Below, in pieces: positions 46,528 through 56,286 of a stretch of DNA of 64,000 nt (the first letter of the stretch is position 1; every line of letters begins with the position of its first letter). The DNA lies in assembly GCA_015956445.1 (NCBI GenBank), contig WIUZ02000002.1, positions 2,976,001-3,040,000 on the forward strand, given 5' to 3'. The translations under genes were made by a program, and so were the position numbers. The stretch is from Thelephora terrestris (lineage: Eukaryota; Basidiomycota; Agaricomycetes; Thelephorales; Thelephoraceae). The notes under the pieces were generated by a model. That model was not told the origin of the DNA and made no database searches. It saw nothing but the letters and a program-made list of their open reading frames with translations.

Positions 46528-47699
46528 TCACAATGTAGACCATGGCATCGACAATGTCCTAATTATCTTGTCCTCGACAGCTCCCATCCTCGTAAGCTCC
46601 GGCAACAAGAATGGCACGATCTCTCCCCGGCCACCCTTCACCCGCCCTTTCGTGTATTGGAACTTCGGAAGAATCGAACGTTCAGTCCACAAGCGAACCA
46701 ACAGGTGGTCAAGGTCTTGCCATTCCTGAGAGACACCTTCCCCGACAGGGTCGGCAAATATTGCGAGCGAGTGGATGGTAATCTGCTGGAGGTACTCGGA
46801 TTTAGCGCTTAGCAGTGCCGTAGTGTTCCACCTGATTTCCGGTCTGGTAAACCAAAACTCGATGTCTTTGAGTTTTGTTGCCTCGGAAAGGTCAAGTGGA
46901 GGCGGAAACCTATCCGGCCCTGGTCCGGATGTAGCGGTAAGAGCTTGATCACCACAGAAATTGAAGGAATCTTACTAAAAAAGGTATAACCAACGCAGAG
47001 GGATTCAAGGGTGCCAGAACAGCTGGATACCAAATCAATTGTTGCGCCGGCTGCTTCGACGGGACAGAACGTTGAGATTTTGGCGAAGTGGAGACCACCT
47101 GGGAGGTCTAACATTCTGCGCACGACGGGGTGAATATCGCCACTCAGGTAAAGGGATCCAGTGAGTTTTGGCGAGGTCGAAGGAATGTCCCACCCATCGG
47201 TGTCGCCCCAGGTGACAGTGGCAATGCAGCGCAACCAAACGTCTTCGAGAAGGGGAAAGGAACAGATAAGGTCGATGAGCTCCGGGGGAGAAATGACGGA
47301 TTCGTCCACCTTGAGGGATTTGAGGATGGGTGATAATCCATGTAATTGAGAGAGGGAGTCCCCGTCATTCCACGAAAGGTTCACGACCAGAGTTTCGATA
47401 TGGCGAAAGGAGTGAACCCAGGCACGCACGACGGTACTTTCCGCGGAAGCGATAGCCAGGAATCCGTAAATTGAGAGACTGCGCGTTTGGTGAGCGGGTG
47501 AGTTGGAAGGATGTAGGAAGGCTCTCATCCACGATTGGACGGATGTAGGTGAGCTGAATTCGACATCAGCGAAAAGGTGGCGTCGAGCCCGTGGAACCCA
47601 TGATTTTGAGACGAGGCAGCACGCTTCGAGCGTATCCGGTTCATCGTGCAGATGGTCGACGATGAGATCAAGGATTTCCGGTGGCAGGGTGGTCGACAT
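46528..47699 (-). CDS. F-box protein
   Basis: F-box proteins bring substrates to SCF ubiquitin ligases through Skp1. Two exons (46976-47699, 46528-46919) give 371 residues. The start at 47699 places the F-box right at the N-terminus: MSTTLPPEILDLIVDHLHDE, then EACCLVSKSWVPRARRHLF. The rest is an irregular leucine-rich region (SPILKSLKVDESVISPPELI, LIDLICSFPLLEDVWL, GSLYLSGDIHPVVRRMLDLP, GTLESLCVGYTF). After a 56-nt intron it continues PDRFPPPLDLSEATKLKDIE and QEWQDLDHLLVRLWTERSIL. Without that splice the frame drifts and ends early. The closest relative in the window is the pseudogene at 27871. This family is large in Agaricomycetes. Confidence 0.87.
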
Positions 47700-47931
47700 C
47701 GAGTTTTCCGTCAAAGCTGCCAGATACTGGTTCACACGGCACATATCTGTTTGAACTTCCGCTTGACGTCGTTGGCGGTGGCGGGAGTTACACCGGACGA
47801 CTCTCTCCGTGTATTAACCGCATATTTTCTCCAAAGAGTTGCACGGCATTGTTATCTGTACACGATTCACTGGAGCCTGCACAACTGATTGTCTTCTCGC
47901 CGAATCACCGGAAGTCACACGACTACATGCT

Positions 47932-47950
47932 TAGGCTGGAATCCAGCCTC
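47932..47950 (+). repeat. Dispersed palindromic repeat, copy 5
   Basis: TAGGCTGGAATCCAGCCTC, preceded by ACTACATGCT and followed by AAATTTAGAGCGGGG. This is the best-preserved copy. Confidence 0.65.
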
Positions 47951-48829
47951 AAATTTAGAGCGGGGGAGGATGCGAGGGGGGGACTGCTGTGGGGGGGGGA
48001 CGCTTTTACATGGCTGCCTGCTACCGGTCGTGTGTCCTCACGCCGACCAGGTTGTCAGCGCTTTCAGTTCATCGGCGGCTGCGAGCGAAACGACACCATG
48101 ATCCGCCTCGAGTCGCCCTCGTTTATCTCTCCGGACAAGCTCTGAGGACACTATTCGCGTTTGGAGAGGCACGCAGCGTACAACGGCTGCGTTCCATTCA
48201 CCACCAGTTTGTCCAGGAGCTCGTCTCCCCCTCCCTTAGATGTGGCTATCGGCGCTTCCGAGCTGTGGAAAACAGATCGCAAGCCTGGACTTGGTTCTAA
48301 CAGAGTAGAACCTCTGTCCCATTCCAACCAACGCGACGATGTCGACTGAATGGACACCCCTGGTCGACCGGAGAGTGGTTGAATTGCCAGTCGGTCAGAA
48401 TGGGACGAACCGCCCCGTCGCCTGTCCGAGCTGACTTGGAACGCGAAAGCCGAAACTGCGGCTCTTTTAAGTCCAGGAAAAACTGGGCCAATGTCAAAGG
48501 GAGGGTCGATTATAAGCTGAAAGAATTTGATTACAGTTTCGGCGACCTGCGCCCACAGGACATCGTGTATCCAACTGTATCCAAACGGAAAAGCCTTCAA
48601 GTTGTTGATCGATTTCAATTGGGCTGGAATGGGTGGATCCTGCTTATTATGATTCGGTCGGAGAAAGTATCCTGAATCAAGGCCTTCAACTTAGTATACA
48701 AATAAGAATTGCGCCTGCTATCCTCGGGTGAGCATGGTAGACCTCAATTCCCTTTGTGCTTTGCTTCGAAGAGGAGCGGAAACTCTGCCGCACTGCGTAA
48801 CTGTTATAAGAACCTCCGAGAATCCCCCG

Positions 48830-48985
48830 GAATATTCGGGGAGGTTCTCGCGTTCACCAAGATCAACGTCGAAACGGTTCGAAGGATCCTGACTGAGTCG
48901 AAGCGGAGGTCGAGTGGGTCCAGGTCACGTCGTTTTCGAACCCTCTCGAAGTTTCTACCACCTTCACGAAGCTTCTTCGTGGGAA
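48830..48985 (+). promoter_or_regulatory. Heat-shock element cluster of the Hsp70 gene
   Basis: Inverted GAA/TTC units: GAATATTC at 48830-48837, TTCGAA at 48935, GAAGTTTC at 48948-48955, and TTCACGAAGCTTCTTC at 48963-48978, with a further GAA at 48983. This is the binding pattern of trimeric Hsf1. It lies 105-260 bp upstream of the ATG. Confidence 0.75.
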
Positions 48986-49017
48986 ATTTATCCCCGATAA
49001 AGCCATGACGTCCTAAC

Positions 49018-49026
49018 ATAAATATA
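49018..49026 (+). promoter_or_regulatory. TATA-like box of the Hsp70 gene
   Basis: ATAAATATA, 65-73 bp before the ATG and just downstream of the heat-shock elements. Confidence 0.45.
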
Positions 49027-49090
49027 GGCCAAGTTTTTCTGTGATCCTTACTTCGCACTCTCTTCCTTCCACCGACAAAAACTCTATACA

Positions 49091-51207
49091 ATGGCTGCTG
49101 GTAAAGCAATCGGAATTGACTTGGGTACCACTTACTCGTAAGTTGCTTCTCGCTTGTCTCGTTCATCCACCAAGACTGACTATGTCCACACAGCTGTGTC
49201 GGCGTTTGGCAGAACGACCGCGTGGAGATTATCGCCAACGATCAGGGTAACAGGACTACTCCCTCCTACGTCTCCTTTTCGGATACCGAGCGTCTCATCG
49301 GCGATGCCGCAAAAAATCAGGTCGCGATGAACCCGATTAACACGTGGGTTCTTTTTCTCTGTCGTCATATCCGATCGACATAGTGATGATTTCTTTCACA
49401 GCGTGTTCGATGCAAAGCGTCTCATCGGTCGCAAGTTCTCTGATGCCGAAGTGCAATCCGACATCAAGCACTTCCCCTTCACTGTCATCGACAAGAGCGG
49501 CAAGCCTTACATCAGGGTACAGTACCGTGGCGAGGACAAGGAATTCGTACGTTTCATCGTTTCTCACTTGATTTTTATCTGTACTAACTCTGTGTGTAGT
49601 CCCCCGAGGAGATTTCCTCCATGGTATTGACCAAAATGAGGGAAACCGCAGAGTCCTACCTCGGGACTGCCATCACCAACGCCGTCGTTACCGTCCCCGC
49701 CTACTTCAATGATTCTCAGCGTCAAGCTACTAAGGACGCAGGTACTATCTGCGGCCTGAACGTCCTTCGAATTATCAACGAACCCACCGCTGCTGCCATC
49801 GCCTACGGTCTTGACAAGAAAACCCAGGGTGAACGCAACGTCCTTATTTTCGATCTGGGTGGAGGCACTTTCGATGTTTCGCTCCTGACCATCGAAGAGG
49901 GTATCTTTGAGGTCAAGGCTACTGCCGGAGACACCCACTTGGGTGGCGAGGATTTCGACAACAGGCTCGTCAACCACTTCGTTCAGGAGTTCAAGCGCAA
50001 GAACAAGAAGGACCTCTCCTCCAACCCTCGCGCTCTCCGTCGTCTCCGTACCGCCTGCGAACGTGCCAAGCGAACTCTCTCCTCCGCCGCCTCCACTTCT
50101 ATCGAAATTGATTCTCTCTTTGAGGGGATCGATTTCTACACCTCCCTCACTCGTGCCCGTTTCGAAGAGTTGTGCCAGGATCTTTTCCGAAGCACCCTCG
50201 ACCCCGTTGAGAAGGTCCTCCGTGACTCCAAGATCGACAAGGCCAACGTCCACGAGATCGTCTTGGTTGGTGGTTCCACCCGTATCCCACGTATCGTCAA
50301 GCTCGTCTCCGACTTCTTCAACGGCAAGGAGCCCAACAAGAGCATCAACCCCGATGAGGCCGTCGCTTACGGTGCCGCCGTCCAGGCCGCCATCCTATCC
50401 GGTGACACCTCTGAGAAGACTCAAGACCTGCTCCTCCTCGACGTTGCTCCTCTCTCCCTTGGTATCGAGACTGCCGGTGGTGTCATGACTGCTCTTATCA
50501 AGCGAAACACGACCGTTCCAACGAAGAAGTCGGAGATCTTCTCTACCTACGCCGACAACCAGCCGGGTGTACTCATCCAGGTTTACGAGGGTGAGCGTGC
50601 CCGTACCAAGGACAACAACCTTCTTGGAAAATTCGAGCTTTCCGGTATACCCCCTGCCCCTCGTGGTGTCCCTCAGATCGAGGTCACCTTTGACATTGAC
50701 GCCAACGGTATCTTGAACGTCTCCGCCTCGGACAAAACTACCGGAAAGTCAAACCGCATCACCATCACCAACGACAAGGGCCGTCTGTCCAAGGAGGAGA
50801 TCGAACGCATGGTTTCTGAGGCTGAGAAGTACAAGTCCGAGGACGAGGCCGCAACTGCACGTATCGCCGCAAAGAATGGTCTCGAATCCTACGCATACAA
50901 CCTCCGAAATTCGATCAACGACGAGAAGCTCTCCGGGAAGTTTGATGCCGCAGACAAGAAGAAGCTCGAGGATTCTGTCAACGAGGCCATCCAGTGGCTC
51001 GATGCCTCGCAAGAGGCTTCGAAGGAGGAATACGAGGAGAGACAAAAGGAGCTTGAGGCCATTGCCAACCCCATCATGCAGAAGCTTTACGCCAGCGCTG
51101 GTGGCGCCCCCGGTGCCTTCCCTAGCCCCGGCGGTGCTCCTGGTGGCTTCCCAGGTCCTGGCGGCGCCGGTGGAGACGACGGTCCCAGCGTCGAAGAGGT
51201 TGATTAA
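49091..51207 (+). CDS. Cytosolic Hsp70 chaperone (SSA type)
   Basis: ATP-driven chaperone for folding, translocation and stress protection in cytosol and nucleus. Four exons (49091-49137, 49194-49343, 49402-49546, 49600-51207) give 649 residues. Seen are [17 protein letters not shown] (across intron 1), [43 protein letters not shown], the linker [18 protein letters not shown], the substrate-binding part [20 protein letters not shown] and the lid. The C-terminus has GGFPG-type repeats and ends EEVD, the motif bound by TPR co-chaperones, so it is cytosolic and not ER or mitochondrial. Introns are clustered at the 5' end. Codon use is strongly C-biased at third positions, as expected of a highly expressed gene. 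The upstream heat-shock elements support stress induction. Confidence 0.96.
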
Positions 51208-51438
51208 TTGTGTTCGCGGACTTCTCCGAGTTTTTTCATTATTCACGCATCTCCCACTGTTCTTTTGCTCGCGCATTGCATACAACATCTTATGTACCAT
51301 TACGGCTTTAAGATAGAGACTCCAATCTACTCTACTTCAACGATGTAAATTCGTGCGGGAACCTTGACGCAATCCGCGATCGGTTTGCATCACGTGCTTC
51401 AATTACCTCGTCACCTTCACCTTCACCTGCTAAGTGTG

Positions 51439-52511
51439 ATGCCAACTGAACAACACGAAACTAACGGGTGGATCCCTTTCTCTACCTTTCAAATGACCGG
51501 ACTCGACTCTACACAGACGTTTTATGTGTCATGCGTACTAGCGGTCTTGCTGCTCTCTTGTGCGTGTCCGATCCGTCTCGCCTGTATCTCACCACTAATC
51601 CGCTTTTCACGACAGTGATGACTTTCCTTGCGCGGAGGAAATCAAAGTCTTCCAAGAATACTGTGCTGTTTGTCGGGGCCTCCGATGCTGGCAAGACAGC
51701 TATCCTTTCTTCAGTGAGTTGCCAACTCACCCAGACACCCCGACGAAATGAATGAAAACCCAAATTTGTTGAAATCGTACAGCTAGCGTTTCATCAACCG
51801 TTACCTACACACGCCTCACTACAGACGAACTCGAGTTTAATCACACTCCCAAACGTGAAACAGCCCGTCCAAGCTGTGGACATCCCCGGACATCCACGTA
51901 TCAGGGTCCAATACCGAGACTATTTCAATGACGCAAAGGCGGTTATATTTGTCGTCGATGCCAGCACCGTTTCGAGAAACGGGTCCACAGTTGCCGAGTA
52001 CGGTTTGTTCTCTCTTTTTGAGCACAATCTTCCATTTTCAACTGGGGCCTGATCGGCGCACACTTCGATTATCGTTTTCCACAGATATTTGCATGAAATA
52101 CTACGCTCGTTCATGTCAATCCCACCCTCCCAATCCACTCCTGCGCTTATCATCCTAGCGCACAAGTCCGACCTCCTCGCATCTACCACATCCTCATCCA
52201 ATACGCCAGCGGACCAGCTGGCCGTCAACAGAGTTCGTACGATCCTCGAGCGAGAGCTTGAGAAGCGTAGACAATCCCAATCGGGTGGGATGGGTATTGA
52301 GAGCCTCGGCGGAGGCGAAGGTGACAACACGGAAATTTCCGGGCTGGAGTGTAGCGGCGTGGGCGGCGGCGTGTTCAAATTCTCAGACTGGGAGGGTGGA
52401 GAGGTCACGTTCCTTGGCACATCCGCGCCGAGAGAGAAGGACCAAGACGAGAAGGCCGGCAACATAGGCGGATTGGAGAGCTTACGGCAAAGGCTGAGTG
52501 ACCTGTACTGA
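51439..52511 (+). CDS. SRP102: Signal recognition particle receptor subunit beta
   Basis: SR-beta is the membrane-anchored GTPase that holds SR-alpha on the ER for co-translational targeting. Four exons (51439-51559, 51616-51713, 51783-51997, 52085-52511) give 286 residues. One transmembrane helix (FYVSCVLAVLLLSLMTFLAR) follows a short N-terminal tail. The P-loop is FVGASDAGKTAILSS, G3 is VDIPGH, G4 is LAHKSDLL, and the switch region has YRDYFNDAKAVIFVVDAST. The C-terminal part has an inserted Gly/Ser-rich loop and ends ESLRQRLSDLY. An alternative start at 51493 (MTGLDSTQTFYVSC) would give a shorter lumenal tail. The symbol follows the yeast orthologue. Confidence 0.9.
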
Positions 52512-52802
52512 ATCATCCGATAATAGTTACAGAATCAGTTGAACGCCGACGAGTGCTTTTGAATTTATCAGGGCGGTGTTCTCAAAACTGGGATAGCGTT
52601 GATGACTTACCGACACTGTGACACTCAGCTATACGGTGGATGGCGACAAGAATCAGCCCATCGGATGTCCGTTATGCTCCACCTGTCCTGCTGTTCAGCG
52701 AGGATGGCTGAAGCACTGTTAGAAAGAAAGAAATGGGGTATCATTGTTAGAGTGGGCCTGCAGGCTTCATTCTCAACGGTCCAGCCTGCAAAGAAAGAAG
52801 AT

Positions 52803-53210
52803 TTACCCTAATTGCCACATCTCACGCTCGAGACCAGCGATGTTCCGGCAGAGCACGATTCCGGCCTTGTTTAGCTCCGCCACTGCGCCCATCGTCCACG
52901 TTCTGCACGTGAACGTCTTGGAGTCGACCGAAATCGGGACACGCTCGATGATTCGTACGGCCCGACCGATATCGTCCGTGCATCCGATGCGACAGAACCG
53001 AAGAGCGAGAAGGGATTGGAGAGCGTTGTAGGGTTCCTTGGTTTCGTAGGCCCACGTCGATAGCCCGCCTACGACGTGACAGCAGGTAGAATCACGGCCG
53101 GTCGGGTTCCTGGCGATGACGAGACCCCAGTGGAATGTTTGATGGACGGAAGTGTTTCCAGCTTCAGCGGGGCGGCGCCAAAGAGCGATGTAAATTCCTC
53201 CGCTCTCCAT
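52803..53210 (-). CDS. Small DUF6540-like protein
   Basis: Single exon, 135 residues, starting MESGGIYIALWRRPAEAGNT. It continues HWGLVIARNPT, CHVVGGLSTWAYETKEP, LLALRFCRIGCTDDIGRAVR, IIERVPISVDSKTFTCRTW and MGAVAELNKAGIVLC. The pattern of an IYIALWRRP opening, an HWGLV strand, a histidine-containing HVVGG strand and a CRTW motif near the end resembles the fungal DUF6540 family, an assignment made from memory and therefore tentative. A conserved histidine and cysteine pair could form an active site, which is speculation. TATATAA lies about 140 bp upstream on the minus strand (53350-53356). It faces SR-beta tail to tail. Confidence 0.65.
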   Translation of the reverse strand: MESGGIYIALWRRPAEAGNTSVHQTFHWGLVIARNPTGRDSTCCHVVGGLSTWAYETKEPYNALQSLLALRFCRIGCTDDIGRAVRIIERVPISVDSKTFTCRTWTMGAVAELNKAGIVLCRNIAGLEREMWQLG

Positions 53211-53640
53211 CGGGCACGAAAGATGCCTGACGGATGGGAGGGGACAAGGTACAGGTAGAGGGAGGTAAAGGGGAGCAGAAACTCGTGTCGTAGAAATCGT
53301 CTTGAAGTAACGTTGTAGGGAGGAGGGGGGTCGAACTGGGGCTGGAACGTTATATAAGTAGTTGGATATATTAGGCGAAGGCTGATCTGATAACGAGAGG
53401 GAGCCTTCGCGTCTTCTGAAATGTCAGGCAAGAAACGGGGGTGGATCTAGGTCTACTGAATTTGATCAGCGTACTAGCGCCAGGAGGGTGACACCCCAGA
53501 CAAAAAAGGGAGCGTGCGTTACTCACCAACCGGGATCTAGAACAGGAACCCTCGAACGGCCTGCGAATCATGCCGGACGAGTTGTTATTCGGAGGGTATG
53601 TAGGGCGGTAGCGTGGTGGGGTTGTGTCGTGGGAGGGGAT
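53211..53640. other. Intergenic, 0.43 kb
   Basis: Promoter of the DUF6540-like gene with a minus-strand TATATAA at 53350-53356. Nothing else is seen. Confidence 0.45.
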
Positions 53641-54537
53641 TTATATGTGGGTCACATTTTTAGATAAGATGGACTCGGCCTGTCGCTCTAGCTCGTACTC
53701 CCCGAACATCCCCTTGAGCATCTCAATCCACGGTTGGGACATGGACCCGGCCAGAGCTGTGGTGTACTCCCAGTACTCTGGGAACCACCCGGCCATCTCC
53801 CAATCCAAAATCCCGACGAGTTGGCCCCGCGGGTCAACGAGGATATTTCTTGGGAGAAGATCGTTGTGTGAGAAAACGATACGGTGGCGCTTGGCTAGTG
53901 CTTCGGTGACCGTCGGGTTTTTTCTAACGCGAGGAGGGACCAGACTCAGGAGGTGAGCGTTGAACGCGTCCAGATCAGCAAACGGCCCGTTCGAGTTCCA
54001 TCCCAAACGAAGGTTGTCGAAACTTCCACCACCAAAACTGCAAATCTCGGGCCCAGGCGCAGGGATGGCACGGAGCTGGTCGACGCATTCGCGGATCTGC
54101 TTTCCAAGGGATACCCGTTGTGACTCGCTGTATTCAGAGAGACGAGGGTGAGTGCCGGAGATGGTGGTGAGGATCAGGTAATCCTCCCCACCGCCGGTCA
54201 ATTCGATTCCGGGTACAAAGTCCACGACGGTTGGCATCGGGATGGAAGTTCTCGATGATATGAATCGCATCGTCGCCGCTTCACGGGCACCTTCTGACGG
54301 AAACTTGCACCACAGGCCAAAGGGGAGTCGCTGGGAACGGAGTTCCCTTGTCCCATACAGATGTCTGCCGATCCAACACATCATACGCCAGAAGACGAGT
54401 CGGGCCCTTTGAGGGAGACGGCGCCAAAGGCGAATTAGCAGGGGGCCGAGTGTCATATCCCGCTCGATGCTGGACTGATGTTGTTGGATGTGTCGTTCAC
54501 ATCCTTGCGGCCACACCGAGCCAAAAGCGACGCACAT
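53641..54537 (-). CDS. Aminoglycoside-phosphotransferase (APH)-type kinase-like protein
   Basis: Single exon, 298 residues. It has the protein-kinase-like fold of the APH/choline kinase superfamily. Seen are a nucleotide-binding lobe with FGLWCKFPSEGAREAATMRF and IPMPTVVDFV, the linker DYLILTTISGTH, the catalytic loop FSHNDLLPRNILVD (HxDxxxxN) and the metal-binding motif GQLVGILDWEMAGWFPEYWE. These catalytic residues are all in place. Many such proteins occur in fungi and their substrates are mostly unknown, so antibiotic resistance should not be assumed. An inner start at 54456 (MTLGPLLIRLWRRLP) is also possible, since the first 27 residues look unstructured. Confidence 0.83.
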   Translation of the reverse strand: MCVAFGSVWPQGCERHIQQHQSSIERDMTLGPLLIRLWRRLPQRARLVFWRMMCWIGRHLYGTRELRSQRLPFGLWCKFPSEGAREAATMRFISSRTSIPMPTVVDFVPGIELTGGGEDYLILTTISGTHPRLSEYSESQRVSLGKQIRECVDQLRAIPAPGPEICSFGGGSFDNLRLGWNSNGPFADLDAFNAHLLSLVPPRVRKNPTVTEALAKRHRIVFSHNDLLPRNILVDPRGQLVGILDWEMAGWFPEYWEYTTALAGSMSQPWIEMLKGMFGEYELERQAESILSKNVTHI

Positions 54538-55375
54538 ATTTTCTCACGCTGACAACGAGAGAGGGTACGCAAGACGACCGCCGTGACCATCTTTCTCTCT
54601 CAGCTGACTCGTAAGTCGTAAAATGACTTTCAGCCACAACCTATTCAACGACCCCACATATGATCAGGTCCTCGGTCAACAATAGGCCGAAAATTTCCCT
54701 GGTGCAACTCTACGTGGCTTCCTGCTGGCATTATGGCATACCGCAAACTCTACTGTGATCATCACCAGCGTTCCATCGATGACCGGTGACCACCTGCATC
54801 AGATGGCCCAGACCAGTCTTCGTGGGGCGGATCCAGACCCATACCCACTCCCAGTTATCGCATCTTCGCCAGTTACCTATCTCGACGCGGCGATTCAGGG
54901 TCACACCGCCCATTGCGCTTATAGCATAGATGCTTCACGGGGAACAAACTTGGAGTCTCAGGGACTGATTCGCTTGAAACGTTTTCGCCGCGAGTCAAAA
55001 ACGAGACAGCGAGGTGTGGCAGGAGATCGTGTCATCACATGACACACGCCACGTGTCATCGTAAATTCGAATTCAACTGTTTTTTTCTTTCTCTACGCAA
55101 CCACATAGACAGTGCCCGGTGTGCTTGCTCAGTGCGCATTCGAGGCGATAAGGATTGCGGAGAGGGAAGCTTGGCTGGGTATAAGAACTTGGATATCGTC
55201 TCTTGCGTAGATATATGAGTGTCAGACCCTCCCTACATAATTTATTCAATTTTTTTTGCCGAGGTTCTACGCACAGGCTCCACGTGGCAGTGCTGTTCAC
55301 CTGTCCCGAGATTCATTCACAGTTCGACACGACATCCAGCTCACCTCGCCCTCCCCACCTTACTTCATCGCAACG
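54538..55375. other. Intergenic, 0.84 kb, divergent APH/SAR1 promoters
   Basis: No gene is supported. One short plus-strand frame (54755-55042) has no family likeness. Confidence 0.45.

Positions 55376-56286
<911 letters not shown>

Larger units (their letters stand above)
47700..49090. other. Intergenic, 1.4 kb, with repeat copy 5 and the Hsp70 promoter
   Basis: Between the F-box and Hsp70 starts (divergent). Contains the palindromic repeat at 47932, a G-rich stretch at 47962-48000 and the heat-shock elements listed separately. No gene is supported in 48000-48700. Confidence 0.45.

Noticed and set aside
49564-50253. 229-codon minus-strand frame antisense to Hsp70
   Set aside because: Long antisense frames are a known artefact of the strongly biased codon use of Hsp70 genes.
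53641-54537. Reading the APH-type gene as an antibiotic-resistance gene
   Set aside because: The APH fold is widespread in fungi with many unrelated substrates, and no nearby context supports resistance.
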